This document shows positions 32,745 to 45,124 of a stretch of DNA of 64,000 nt, piece after piece. This stretch comes from Begonia masoniana (lineage: Eukaryota; Streptophyta; Magnoliopsida; Cucurbitales; Begoniaceae), in contig CM039510.1 in the NCBI GenBank assembly GCA_022432975.1, positions 14,030,381-14,094,380 of the forward strand, read 5' to 3'. The notes below the pieces were generated by a model that was given only the letters and a program-made list of their open reading frames with translations, was not told the DNA's origin and did no database searches. Made by a program: the position numbers and the translations under genes. How positions within the stretch are numbered: the first letter of the stretch is position 1; every line of letters starts with the position of its first letter.

Positions 32745-33335
32745 CCGAGCTATTTTGGCCCGTTTTCGCCCTGGTTCGTAGTTTATATCGTTTCTGGACC
32801 GAATTGGACCTTAACGGGGCTCATTCCGTGTGTTGTTTTTCAGATTCAGAGGATTTTGCTAATTTGGAAGCAATTCCTGAGGAGCCACGATTCACTGAGG
32901 ATAGGAGGACTCGCCGCAGAGGTATGAGTTATTATGCTTACTACGTTATACCTAACATGCACATGCACGTATATTATTTTTGGTGGGATACCACTAGTAT
33001 TGATGTCGGCATTTTACTGGCATGGTTATTTTGCATATTGTGGCACGTATATTTTTTTGACTGATCTATACTGCCTAGTGGAGTTTTATATGCCATGTTT
33101 TACTTGCCTTACCCGACGGGTTGTAATTGAGATTTCCCTGAGATTTATTATATTTGGCATGCAGATAGCTTTATACATGCATTTGATATTGTTCATGCAT
33201 TGGTTTTCTGTTGAGCCATTTGGAGTTTGATACTGGAGATAACCGTCTGGCACTCTTAGCTGGGCCCTTATGCTAGGAGTATCAGGGGATTTTGCCCAGT
33301 TGTTGTGGTACTCCCCACGCTTGTTTGGATAGGGT

Positions 33336-33425
33336 ACGCCCCCTGAGAATAGACGGAATGTAGGGTACGCTCCCTGAGAATAGGCGGAATGTAGGGTACG
33401 CCCCCTGAGAATAGGTGGAATGGGC
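33336..33425 (+). repeat. 31-base tandem repeat, three copies
   Basis: Unit AGGGTACGCCCCCTGAGAAT plus AGGCGGAATGT. Three copies here, two in the other LTR (about 51356-51416). Confidence 0.85.
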
Positions 33426-34237
33426 TCGGAGGTATGCTAGCCCAGTTACCCGACCTGGCCAGTGTCTGTTCGTTGCTACCCCGGTATGTTAAGTCCACCT
33501 TGTGGACCCCTTGGACCCAGGGTTGAGTGGTTCGTCCCTCCTGGTGTGCCCTAGCGCGTGTCCCGGTGGCCCAGGGCTGAGTGGTTCGTCCCTCCTGGTG
33601 GTTGACCTTTTCTCTTCTCCCTATGAGGCCCTGCCTGGTGTTATCGCGGCCTTTCTGTGTTGGTGTGGTTCGGAGGATCCGTGAGTGACTTCTCTTTTCA
33701 CTGTACACCTGGATATCTATTTTTATGATAGCATTGTTGATGTGTGCCTATTTTCACTATATATATTTATTTTATCGTTAGCCCCATTAACCGTTTTAAA
33801 TGGATAATAAGAAGAGAAATGAATAATATTGAAATTGGTTTTGATTTTTAAAACGTGCATTGATTTGATAAGGCATGCATCCTTGAGTGGTAGATATAAC
33901 ATCCCATACTGAGTTTGTCACTCACCCCATCGACTCCCCCCTCTACAGGTAAAGGAAGGAAGGCTAGGAAGTGAGCTCTGTCGTGTGGATTTTCCTTAGG
34001 GTCACACTTTTTATTTCCTACAGATTTGTGTATGTAAGACATTCGAGATTGTACTTTATTTTGGCATGTAATTATTCTCATTTATCTTGTATTTCTACGA
34101 TTGTTTGTACTTTCTTTTATTTGTTGCTTCGAGGACGTCCTGGATCAGTATTAATCTTCTGCATTTAGCCTTAGGTTAGACGGTGGACCTCTCCGAGGTT
34201 GATAGTTTAACCTTCTCGGGTTGTGACAGAAATTTAT

Positions 34238-34249
34238 TGGTATCAGAGC
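34238..34249 (+). promoter_or_regulatory. Primer-binding site of the chromovirus, tRNA-Met
   Basis: TGGTATCAGAGC, nine bases after the LTR end. Confidence 0.9.
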
Positions 34250-34378
34250 GCAAGGTTCAATGACCTCTTAGTGACAAATGTTTGAGATCAAGTATGAGCA
34301 GTTAGTAGGATACGTGGAAAGGATGATTGATGAAAAATGCTAATGTGGTACAATCTCGTGTTTTGCAGAAGAGTCACA

Positions 34379-35124
34379 ATGCCACAGAGGAGGAGAGTTC
34401 CTCGTACCCCCGATCAGGACCCTAGCACCATGTCTTTTATATTGGAGGCTTTGCGGAACCTGGTGAGTGGTGCTCAGGCTCCACCTCCTGCTCCTGTTTC
34501 TACCCCTGACACCACCCCGGCTTCGACGACCACCCGAGGGGTATACTTTCGCGAGTTCAACCAACTCAACCCTCCAACCTTTGTGGGTGGTACTGATACA
34601 GCGGAGGCTGAGAACTGGCTTGAGGTTATAGAGCTTAACTTCGAGACTCTCCAGACGCCGGCCGAGTCCAGAGTTCCTATAGCTGTCCATTTTCTGAGGG
34701 AGGCAGCTAGGCGTTGGCGGTTAGCCATCCGCAGTGATTTTAATGTCGAGTCTATGGGATGGGCTGAGTTCACTTCTCTGTTTCGTAGCCAGTTCAGCAG
34801 CAGAGAGTATAGGGGTATGATGACTAGAGCATATTACAAGCTGGTACAGGGGTCCACGTCTGTGACCGATTATTATAATCGTTTTATTCACTTGTTACCA
34901 TATTCTGGAGGGGTCAGTGTGGAGGCCCAGGTTATTAAATTTATTCAGGGCTTAAATTTCGGTATCAAGCGAATTGTAGCTGTGAACCAGTATGATAGTT
35001 TGCTTCGGGCTTATGAGGCCGCCCTGAGGATAGAGAGGTTTTGCAGTTCGGGAGATAACACCTCTCAGCACAGATCAGACCGTCGATCTTCGGGGAGGAA
35101 GATGACTAAGAGGGTCAACGACAG
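34379..35124 (+). pseudogene. Chromovirus gag, N-terminal and capsid part
   Basis: From the ATG at 34379 the frame (MPQRRRVPRTPDQDP) stays open for 292 codons. It holds the gypsy capsid region: FVGGTDTAEAENWLEVIE, FLREAARRW and FRSQFSSREYRGMMTRAYY. In family members this assembles the particle that carries the RNA. Near 35095-35130 the frame shifts: the matching C-terminal part with the zinc knuckle is in another frame from 35125. The frame after the shift (to 35257) is not gag-like. Confidence 0.85.
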
Positions 35125-36492
35125 GTGTCGGATCAGGGTGGCAGTGCTAGTCGCTCTTCCGGATCTAGTGGCGGATCGTCGGGGAGCAACAGGTATTCCC
35201 CTTATTCTTGCCATACCTGTGGCCAGCCGGGTCATTTTAGGAGAGAATGTCCGCTGAACCAATCTCAGGGACAGCAGCCGCAACACTCCTTTCATATTCC
35301 AGCTACTGAGTCATTCTTCCCTCCGAGGCAGCAGCCGCGGCACTCCTTTCATATTCCCACAGCTACCGAGTCATTCTCCTCTCCGGGCCAGCATCGGGGA
35401 CAGACCCGACCACCTTTTCAGCAGGCTCAGTTTCAGACACCCCAGCGTCGAGCAAAGGATAGGCCTATCCTTGATAATCCTTATCGACCGATCGGGCAGC
35501 CCTTCGCTAGTGGTTCACCTCCTGTTCAGCAGCAGAGGGCAGGTGGATTTCGTGGATCTACCACCAGAGCCGGCAGCCGTGGTCGCAATTATAAGGGTAA
35601 GGGAGTTGCTAGTCAGTCATATGCAGTGGACCAGGCCGATTATTTTCCTGTGCTAGACCAGCCTGCAGTTGTGGATGGTACGATTCTGATCTTCCATACT
35701 TTTGCTCGGGTTTTATTTGATACTGGGGGGTCACATTCGTTTATTTCTGCTGATTTTGCTGAGGTGTAGGGTTTGGCCATCGAAGAGATGGGAACCCCTT
35801 TCTTTTTGAATACTCCGCTGGGCGACTGGAGTGGAGTTGCTTATATCTGCAGATCAGTTTGTGTGGTGATCGATGACTGCAAGTTTTCAACCGATCTTAT
35901 TGTCCTGCCTTTGAGGCAGTTTGACGTCATTCTGGGTTGTGATTGGCTGATGAAATATCAGGCGATAGTTGATTGCCACTTGAGGCGGGTTACAGTTACC
36001 TTGAAGTCCAGCAGGGTTGTTACCTACCACCGAGGTCCTTGTACGGGGATTGTGAACTCTATGTTTCGGGTATGTTTACGAGGCAGGAGTGGATTGGAAC
36101 AGTATGGGGGACTTTGGTCGATGGACCTAGACCTTGAGACCACGGTGCAGGAGATTAATGTCTCAGTCGTCAGGGAGTACGATGACGTCTTTCCTGATGA
36201 GCTACCGGGTTTACCTCCAGATAGAGAGATTGAGTTTTGTATCGATCTCGTTCCAGGGGATACTCAAGTTTCTATACCTGCCTACAGGATGTCACCCGCT
36301 GAGTTAGTGGAACTGCGTAAGCAGTTAGAGGATCTGCAGAGCAAAGGATTTATCAGGGAGAGTGGGTCGCCCTGGGGCTCTCCCGTTTTGTTTGCTAAAA
36401 AGGCGGATGGATCGTTGAGGTTATGTGTTGATTATCGGAGGCTGAACAGGGTTACTGTTAAGAACAAGTACCCGCTTCCACGTATTGACGAC
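35125..36492 (+). pseudogene. Chromovirus gag C-terminus, protease and first part of RT
   Basis: It opens with a serine/glycine-rich linker and a zinc knuckle CHTCGQPGHFRREC (near 35209), a glutamine/proline-rich stretch, then an aspartic protease with the DTG triad (near 35719) and [14 protein letters not shown] at 35767-35769 interrupts it in the protease. RT starts with [13 protein letters not shown] and continues through [16 protein letters not shown] to PLPRIDD, where the copia element cuts in. The reading frame resumes at 46957 past the insertion. In intact elements the product is one polyprotein cut by its own protease. Confidence 0.88.
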
Positions 36493-37990
36493 TAATGACT
36501 TAAATGGGGTTTAAGTCTAAATTGTTTTTGATGATGTATTTGTATGGTTAATGTTGTAATTTGATTATGTTTATTGAATGAGAATATGAAATTATGCATG
36601 AGACATTAATCTGTTGAAAATGCCCTTGAAAATGGTATTTTAGTTTTTCTAACAATTGTGATTAAGTGTACAGGGCTAAAATTTTTAATAAATGAATTTA
36701 TGTACACCGTTTGAAGTTCAAAATCAGAGCTCTTCAACGCTTACATCAACCGGTCACAAAACGACAAAAGCAATGTCAATTTGTGAAGAAGTCCACCGAT
36801 TGGTAAACGAAAAAAGCGCTGACATTACAATGAAGAAGTCCTCCGATCACTTTAAAAGAAGATGTCCACCGATGACTCTCAAAGACGTTGTCCACCGATC
36901 GCTAGACGACAAAAGATGCACTCCACCGATTGAAGGAAATAACTACATCCACCGATAGGAAAACGACAAAATGTTATATCCTTCTGTGAAGCATAAAGAA
37001 GCACTCCACCGGTCACTAAACGACAAAGACGGATGAGTAAAATGCCTAAGTCCACCGGTCACTAAACGACAAAGGCGGATGAGTAAAATGCCTCAGTCCA
37101 CCGGTCACTAAACGACAAGGCGGATGACTTCGTAGAAGAACTCCACCGCTCACTAAACGACAAAGCCGAAAGACGTTTAAATCCTCATCATCCGATACCG
37201 GTTCAACATTTTTAATGCTGCATCCACCGATAGCGGTTCAACATTTCAAAGACATATTCCACCGATGGCGGTTCTCTAAAATAAGCAGAGTCTTCCGCCA
37301 GAATTCAAAAATACCGCGAATGCTACAGTGTACCTCGCCCAGAAGCTTAAAGTCCAGAACATTAATGGCGTCGGGCGACTTGCACTTTCAGAAAGCAACG
37401 GCTACCTGCTTTTGTACAAAAGCTGCTCCAACGGTAACAAAGTTTCCATTATTGGATAAGGGGCATTGAAGTGAGGCCGATTTTGCAGACAGAGTATTTA
37501 AGCCGAGGTTAGAGCACGAAGATACAACTTTTGCGAATTTGATTTCCTGAACTCTAACTTGTGAAGCATACTCTGCATTCTCTATCTACAACTCTCTATT
37601 CCAAAACTTGAGATTCTGTTTTGAGAGTTTGTAGATCATCATAATCTGTCATTCAAATCTGAAAATCTTGTAAGGCAGTGGATTGACGCCCGTAAAGTTC
37701 AATCCAGGATTGTGTAAGGCTGTGGATCGAAGCCCGTAAAGTTCGATCAACATTTCTCGTTGAGGAGAAGTAAGGAATCTTCAAGGGGGAGCCTTGGAGC
37801 GTGGACGTAGGCAGTTAGGCCGAACCACGTTAAAAACTGTGGTGTTGAATTTCTCTCTCTCTCTCTTTACTTTATTTGTTTGTGTGCTATTAATTCATAA
37901 GTATTTTATTCAAGAGAGAAATTTGGTTAGACTTGAGATTAAAATTAAAAAGGTCTAATTCACCCCCTCTTAGACAATATCGTTCCTACA
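36493..37990 (+). repeat. 5' LTR of the inserted copia element
   Basis: 1498 bases, TA...CA, partner at 45455-46956. It holds the CCACCGRT motif array (36740-37280), a TATA-like TATTTAAG (37495-37502), two 'GTAAGGC(A/T)GTGGAT' units (37669-37742) and a CT microsatellite (37850-37865), four bases shorter than in the other LTR. Confidence 0.95.
36740..37280 (+). repeat. Array of CCACCGAT/CCACCGGT units in the copia LTR
   Basis: About fourteen copies of (T)CCACCG(A/G)T, spaced roughly 25-50 bases, most followed by CACTAAACGACAAAG or a shorter version. The longest units (36998-37160) contain GGATGAGTAAAATGCC as well. The array ends about 200 bases before the TATA-like box. The 3' LTR has the same array with a few substitutions. 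Confidence 0.85.
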
Positions 37991-37992
37991 AT

Positions 37993-38004
37993 TGGTATCA
38001 GAGC
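37993..38004 (+). promoter_or_regulatory. Primer-binding site of the inserted copia element
   Basis: TGGTATCAGAGC, two bases after the LTR end. Confidence 0.92.
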
Positions 38005-38059
38005 GAGGTTTATCATTGTCTAAGCTCCGTTTAAACACTCTGTGTTATATTTGTTCACA

Positions 38060-39624
38060 ATGGCATTTAATATTAACACCACACAAATAGAAGGTCAAGC
38101 AACAAATAGATCTCCATTCTTTGATGGTAGTGATTATGTCTATTGGAAGGCTAGAATGAAAATATTCATTCAAGCCATTGACTATGAGACTTGGTGTATT
38201 ATAGAGAATGGTCCTTTTAAGACCATGAAAACTGTAGATGAGAAAAGTATCCCTAAGGACTCTTCTGAATTGACTGAGTCTGATAAGAGAAATCTGAGCC
38301 TTAATGCCAAGGCAGTAAACACCTTGTACTGTACTCTAAATCGAGACGAATTTAATAGAGTACAAGGGTGTGGGAGTGCTCAAGAAATTGGCACTTATTA
38401 GAGGTCACACACGGGGGCACAAATCAAGTGAAAGAGAGTAAATTAAATATGCTCATATACGAGTATGAACTATTCTCTATGCCTAAAGATGAGTCTGTTT
38501 CTTCCATGTTGACAAGATTTACTAACATTACTAATGGTTTGAAAGCTCTTGGTAAATCTTATTCTAGTGAAGAACAGGTCAGGAGGATCCTCAGATGTCT
38601 TCCAAGAAGCTGGCAGCCAAAGGTGACTGCCATACAGGAAGCAAAGGATCTCAAGGCTCTGAAACTTGAGGAACTCATTGGATCCCTCATGACACATGAG
38701 ATCACAATGAGGGCAAATGAAAAGGAGGACCTCAAAGAAAAAGAGGTCACAAAGAGAAAGGACATTGCCCTGAAAGCCTCCTCTAGCAAAAATGAAGTAT
38801 CTGAGGATGAAGAAGAGGAAGATGATGAGGATATAGCTCTCATCACAAGGAGATTCAGTAAATTCCTACAACGAAAGAGGATGCAGGGAAAAAGATTTCC
38901 AAAGGGTGAGAAGTCGCAAAAAGACAAGGAGATCACATGCTTTGAGTGTGGAAAGTCTGGTCATATGAAGGCAGACTGTCCACAAGCAAAGAAGTATCCC
39001 AAGAAGTTTAAGAAGAAGGCCATGAAGGCTACTTGGGATGAAAGTGAAGGTGACACCTCTTCTTCAGAAGATGAGGAAGTAGCCAACCTCTGCTTTATGG
39101 CACACGAGAATGAGGTTAGCATTTCCTTAAGTGATAGTGAATCTGATGAAGATGGTGATATGATTGATGCATTTAATGATTTGGTAAAACAATTTAGCAT
39201 GCTAAAGGTCAAATATAATTTGCTGAAAAAGGAAAATGCAAGCTTAATTGAGAAGCATGAAAATGAAAAGAATCAGCATGAAAAAGAAGTTTCTGATCTG
39301 AAAAAGAAAAATGAGACCTTAAATAGTTTTGTTCAGAAATACACTTATAGTAGTAATCAACTGAGCATGCTGTTAAGTGACCAGAGAATGCAATTAGATA
39401 AAGCTGGTTTAGGGTATGACAGATTGAGCAAAAAGAAATCTTATAAGAATTACTTTGTTAAATCTACTGTTTGCCATATGTGTAATGAAGTAGGACATAA
39501 ATCTTTTGTATGTCCTTTAAAAACAAACAGTATGAAACCAGGTAGCAAATTACAGTGGGTTCCTAAAGGAACCAAGACTAACACTAGGACCCAAAAGATT
39601 TGGGTACCTAAGAAGACTACTTGA
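38060..39624 (+). pseudogene. Copia gag with long C-terminal extension, frameshifted
   Basis: The ATG at 38060 (MAFNINTTQIEGQATN) is followed by the copia gag domain (FFDGSDYVYWKARMKIF). A one-base shift near 38385-38398 moves the frame: the remainder is read from 38368 to 39624. It includes MLTRFTNITNGLKALG, a KE-rich hinge, a zinc knuckle CFECGKSGHMKADC (from 38938), an acidic stretch, a long coiled coil (about 39180-39330) and a second CxxC..H..C motif, CHMCNEVGHKSFVC (from 39475). The long coiled-coil tail is typical of SIRE-like gags. The next frame, pol, overlaps its end. Confidence 0.88.
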
Positions 39625-42600
39625 TCACTGTTTTGCAGGTTGACAGCTCTCCCGGGAAGAATCAGTGGTACCTTGACAGTGGTTGTTCAAGGCATATGAC
39701 GGGAGACTCAACCAAGTTTGCTGTTGTCAACAAGAAAAAGGGCAGTGTCACTTTTGGTGGAAACCAAAAGGGCAGGATTGTTGGCATCGGCAATATAGGT
39801 AATCCTTCTAAACCAATCATTGAAAATGTATTATTAGTAGAAGGATTAAAGCATAATCTGCTAAGCATAAGTCAGTTGTGTGACAAGGGCTATAAAGTAA
39901 CATTCAAATCAAATGCTTGTGTGATCAAAGACATTTTAACTCACAATGTTTTGTTTAAAGGATTTAGAAAAGAGAATGTCTATATTGTTGATCTGAATGA
40001 CTTTGAGCATGTTGATGAGAAATGTTTTGCTGTTAATTCTTCCCATGATTCTTGGATTTGGCATAGGAGATTAGGACATGTAGGGATGGATACTTTAGCT
40101 AAGATTACTAAGGAGAATTTAGTTAGAGGAATCCCTAAGATATCCTTTGAGAAGGATAAGGTTTGTGAAGCTTGCCAAATGGGTAAGCAGATCAAAACTT
40201 CTTTTGCATCGAAGAATGCAATTTCAACTTCTAAGCCTCTTCAACTCCTTCACATGGATCTCTTCGGTCCTTCAAATATAGCTAGCCTAGGAGGAAAATT
40301 CTATGCATTTGTCATTGTTGATGATTTTTCTAGATTTACTTGGGTTCACTTTCTGAAGACTAAGGATGAGACTTTTGACACCTTTTCTAGTTTTAGGAAA
40401 AGAGTTCAAAATGAAAAGGAGCTCACCATAGTTGCTATTCGTAGTGATCATGGTGGAGAATTTGAAAATGAGAAATTTGAACTCTTGTGTCTCAAGTATG
40501 GAATTGAGCACAATTTTTCTTCTCCTAGGACCCCTCAGCAAAATGGTGTTGTTGAGAGGAAAAATAGGTCTCTCAAAGAGCTTGCTAGGACTATTCTTAA
40601 TGAGAATTCACTTCCTAAGTATTTCTTGGTTGAAGCTGTTGCAACAGCCTGTTATGTGCTTAATCGGGTATCCATAAGACCTATTCTTGAGAAAACTCCA
40701 TATGAGCTCCGGAGTGGAAAAACTCCCTCTGTTAAATACTTTAGAGCCTTTGGTAGCAAATGCTTCATTCTTCACACTAAGGATAACTTAGGAAAATTCG
40801 ATTCCAAATCTGATCTTGGAATTTTTCTGGGTTATTCCCTTTCCAGCAAAGCTTATAGAGTATTCAATAGGAGAACTCTAGTTGTAGAGGAGTCAGTTCA
40901 TGTTAACTTCGATGAGTCTCCTCAACCCACAATCAATGTGGATGAGGATGATATTTTGGATAAACAACTGGATTCTCTTTCCTTAGAAAAGCCAAGTGAT
41001 TCTCCTCGAGTAGAAAAATCTATAGAACCTTCTTCTACATCTCTAGATGTTGTTCCTGTCAAGGATGAAAATCCTGCTGTTCCTAAAGATTGGAAATTTG
41101 TCAAAAATCATCAAATAGATGAAGTTTTAGGTGATCCTTCTTTAGGAGTTAAGACTAGAACTTCTCTTAGGAATCTCTGTGCCAATGTGACATTTATTTC
41201 ACAAGTAGAGCCTAAGAAATTTGAAGAAGCCGAGGGTGATGAAAATTGGATTTTAGCCATGCAAGAAGAGTTAAATCAATTTGAAAGAAGCAAGGTATGG
41301 GAACTTGTTCCACGGCCTAAGGATCATCCCATTATTGGAACTAAATGGATTTACAAGAACAAACTAGATGAAAATGGGATTGTGGTTAGAAATAAGGCTA
41401 GACTGGTTGCTAAATGTTACAATCAAGAAGAAGGAATAGATTTTGAGGAAACCTTTGCTCATGTTGCTAGACTAGAATCCATTAGAATGCTCTTAGCCTT
41501 TGCCTGCTACAAAAACTTCACACTCTTTCAAATGGATGTAAAGAGTGCTTTTTTAAATGGATATATCATGGAAGAAGTTTATGTAGAGCAGCCCCTAGGT
41601 TTTGAAGACTATGCGAAACCTGATCATGTTTATAGACTTAAGAAGGCTCTTTATGGACTTAAGCAGGCTCCTAGAGCTTGGTATGACAGATTGAAGAACT
41701 TCCTTGAGGAAAGGACTTTCAAAAAGGGAAATACAGATTCAACTCTATTTACCAAGCAAAAGGATAATGACATTCTATTAGTTCAAATTTATGTTGATGA
41801 CATTATTTTTGGATCAACTAATGTCAACTTGTGTAATGAATTTTCTTCCCTCATGCAAAGTGAATTTGAAATGAGTATGATGGGGGAGTTAAAATTTTTC
41901 TTAGGATTCCAGATTAGTCAATCTTCTGATGGAATTTTCTTCTGTCAAGAAAAGTACATTAAGGAACTTCTTAAGAAATTTGGTTTAGAAACTGTCAAAT
42001 CGTCTAAAACTACCATGAGTACCACTACTAAATTGGATAAAGATGAAAAAGGAATAAATGTAGATATCAAGAAGTATCGTGGTATGATTGGCTCTCTGTT
42101 GTATCTGACTGCAAGTAGGCCAGATATACTCTTTAGTGTTTGTTTATGTGCTAGATTCCAGGCTGTCCCTAAGGAATCTCACTTATCTGCTGTCAAAAAA
42201 ATTTTCAGATACTTAAGTAGGACTCTTGATTTAGGTCTATGGTATCCGAAGGGTACCTCCTTTGATCTAGTAGGATATTCTGATTCTGACTATGCTGGTA
42301 GTCTAATTGATAGGAAGAACACCAGTGGCACTTGTCAATTCTTAGGAGAATCTCTAGTGTCTTGGTATTCTAAGAAACAGAATTCTGTTGCCTTATCAAC
42401 TGCTGAAAGTGAATATATTGCTGCTGGCAGTTGCTGTGCACAAATGTTATGGATGAAACAGACTTTGGAAGATTTTAATCTGTTTTATGATAGACCAGTG
42501 CCATTAACATTTCTAAAAATCCTATTCAGCATTATAGAACCAAGCACATAGATGTTAGATATCACTGCATCCGAGATCATATTCAAAGAGGTGATATTTC

Positions 42601-42718
42601 TTTAGAGTTTGTTAATTCTGTAGATCAATTGGCAGACATCTTTACTAAGCCTTTGGATGAGAAAACCTTCTGTGGTATAAGGATAAGATTAGGCCTTATT
42701 AAGTGTGAGAAAAGATAA
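39621..42718 (+). pseudogene. Copia pol: protease, integrase, RT, RNase H, broken at its end
   Basis: Open for 976 codons (to 42551) counted from TTG at 39621, in a different frame from gag; TTTTGCAG at 39632-39639 just before the protease looks like a splice acceptor. Protease DSG at residues 19-21, GAG-pre-integrase HRRLGHVG at 148-155, integrase triad D213, D276, E312 (the last two 36 apart, as in the D,D-35-E rule), RT YVDD at 724-727, RNase H YSDSDYAG. The final RNase H segment is shifted into another frame by a short deletion near 42500-42510 and ends with TAA at 42716-42718. The family product copies the RNA into DNA and inserts it in the genome. Confidence 0.92.
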
Positions 42719-42751
42719 AGTTTTTTATTTCTCTGCCTTTGTTTTTAACAT

Positions 42752-42857
42752 CGTCCGATAGGTATTGTCCACCGGATGATTTTTTTTAATCTGGTGACAC
42801 GTGTGCTCTATCGGATTCTATCCGACTTCCACGTTTGTCTTTTTCTAATCGGGCGTT
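42752..42857 (+). repeat. Extra copies of the LTR motif between pol and the third ORF
   Basis: Here the internal region carries CCGATAGG, CCACCGGATGA, ATCGGATTCTATCCGAC and AATCGGGCG, close in sequence to the CCACCGAT array of the LTR but 5.5 kb away from it and outside any coding frame. Confidence 0.6.
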
Positions 42858-42988
42858 GCCCTAACTTATTTAAATTCCTCTCTTTACAAAGACGCTTCAT
42901 CTTTTGCGCTCTTTCACTTGCTTCTGGTCTGTCGAAACCCTTCCAAGATACTCTTTCTTCGCTCTGTAGAATTTATTCAATCATTCCA

Positions 42989-45124
42989 ATGGAATCATCC
43001 TCTAGAGCTGGCAAGGCACCGGCCTCTAAAAAGGCCAAGCTCTCTGCTAGACAGCCTCGAGAACTGCCTCGGGCTACAAATTGGCCAACTCACTTTTTCC
43101 TCACTCAGTTTGCAAAAACGAGGTATCACGATGATTTCAAGTTCAAAACTCTTATTCCTAGTAGGGGTATTTCTCCTGATGAGTTGGTTGGTTTTAATTT
43201 AGTAGAACCTTTGACAGATATTGGATTAATTGGGTTATTCGAAGTTGAATCCTTCTTTTACCCCACAGTTGTTAAACTGTTTTATGCCAATCTTAGCTAT
43301 TCTTCTGACCAATCTACTGTGTCGAGCTATGTGTATGGAAAACACATAGTTTTAACCTCCTCTTTCTTAAATGAACTTCTGGGGTATCCTTATATAGATA
43401 AACATCCTCAATTCTACTTGTCAGGGCAAGAGCCTCCATTTCTTGGAACTCCTGATGGTCAACAATTTTTTAAAGAAATTTCCCTTGACCCGAACAATAC
43501 TTCCAACTCCTTAAAAAGCAAACACTTAACCATTAGAGCTAGACTTTTTCATCAAATGATCAGTTATAATGTTATTCCTAAAGGTGGTCATTATGATGAA
43601 GTTAGTAACATGGAATTCGCTGTTCTTTTTTCAATCTACTTTAAGACCCCTCTTGATATAGGATATGTTATTCTGAGACGAATGATTCTAAGTGTTACTA
43701 CCAAGTCTCAATCTCTTCCCTACAACCTCCTTCTCATGAAGATCTTTCAGAAATTTGAAGTTGAATTTCCTGAGGATGATGAACCTTCCTGTCTTAAACC
43801 TTCTAGTTATTATTCCAAGGCTACACTGAACAGAATGAGAATTAAGAGAAATAGAAAAGGGGAGTTTGTCATGGATCCATCCAAAGCTAGGGATACTAAG
43901 GTAGCAGCTGTCAGAAAAGGCAAAAGGAAATTGCCTTTGGATGATGAGTCCTCAATGCAATAAGGAGGTGGTGACTCAGAGATTCCTGCCTTTGATATTT
44001 CCCCTCCTCATTCTTTGGTCTCACGCTCCCACCTTCCTCCACCAACGCCAAGACCCCCTGCTTCATTTGCTTCAGCTCATCCCTTTGAAGCTATTTGTGC
44101 TCATGCACCTAGCCTTCCTCCTCCTACTTCACCTCCACCTTCTCTCCTACTGCCTTCTCAGCCTGATCTTCCACCCATCTCTCCGGTACTTCGAGCAATT
44201 TCTTCGATAATTAAACATGGTCCTCCAGTTCAATCCACATTACCAACTCTGCCTCCACCAGCTTCTATATCTCCAGTCATCTCTACTCATCCTTCTACAC
44301 CTCCTCCTCCTCCACTCTCTGCTCCTCAAATCCAAACTGCTCCAATAGTCCAAATTGCTCCTGCAGTACACCTCCCTGCCGAAATTTTGCAGAGTACCCC
44401 TGCCACTCCTTTAACATATCAAAGGAGATCTTCCATGAGTGAGGCGTAATACAATGAGTTGAAGACCAATTTTGATACTCTTGAGAAAGCTTTCAGCTCT
44501 TTTCAAAGTCAGCTGGAGACAAAACTGGCACACAACAAAGTGGATTTGAGCTCTGATATGAATGGTTTGATCAATCAACTCAAAGAGGATCTGCAAAGAG
44601 ATGCTGTTGTGGCTAAGGGTCAAATGGATCAAAAACTGGATCGCTATCATAAGTTTTTCTCTCGGGAACTTCGGGAGCTCAAGACTCGAGTTGAAGCTCT
44701 GCAACCTGCACGGTCACTACAACCTCAGTATTCCTCTGAACCGTGTGTTGCAGAATTTCTCCCTCCCGTTTTTAGACCTGAGGTAGCTGAAGATACTCGT
44801 TTCATGTCTTTGGATATTCATGAAGCAGAACTGCAATTTCAACATCCAGTTGCTTCTCCTGCCCCGGAGTCCTCCTCCCAGTCTTCACCATATATGGACA
44901 TGGTGATCTTTCACGGTCCTCCTCAGGGTGATTCGTCCTCCGTATCTCCTCCATGCATAGATCTGGTAGACCTTCTTACACTGCTTCGAGCATTTTTTCA
45001 GCCGTTTGTCCCTCCACCTGCTCTTCCTGCTCCTGCTCCTCCTGCTGCTCAACCTTCTCTGGACTTAGCAGTGCTTTCTCTTTTTCTCCAAGAAGTGGCG
45101 AAGCATATTAGGAATCTAGCCTAA
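42989..45124 (+). pseudogene. Third ORF (env-like / plant transposon protein) of the copia element
   Basis: One frame of 712 codons from the ATG at 42989, interrupted only by TAA at 43961-43963 and TAA at 44447-44449. Part 1 (324 codons) begins MESSSRAGKAPASKKAKLS, then has the VKLFYANLSY and SFLNELLGYP pattern shared with the remnant at 4.7 kb. Part 2 is proline-rich (44015-44446). Part 3 opens with a coiled coil (LEKAFSSFQSQLETKL) and ends in a proline/alanine-rich stretch. ORFs in this place are called env-like in SIRE elements, but no clear signal peptide or membrane anchor is visible from 42989. The true function is unknown. Confidence 0.75.

Larger units (their letters stand above)
31667..34228 (+). 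repeat. 5' LTR of the chromovirus
   Basis: 2562 bases. From left to right it holds a purine-rich leader (31975-32010), a donor-like GAAGGTAAC (32117-32125), a GC-rich motif block (32340-32660), a W-box cluster (32668-32744), a 31-base tandem triplet (33336-33425) and two copies of a TGAGTGGTTCGTCCCTCCTGGTG-type unit (near 33524 and 33580). The 3' LTR lacks one 31-base unit but has about 80 extra bases before the GC-rich block. Confidence 0.92.

Noticed and set aside
33268..33708. 146-codon minus-strand frame in the chromovirus LTR
   Set aside because: It arises from the 31-base tandem repeat and the TGAGTGGTTCG repeat; it is truncated differently in the other LTR.
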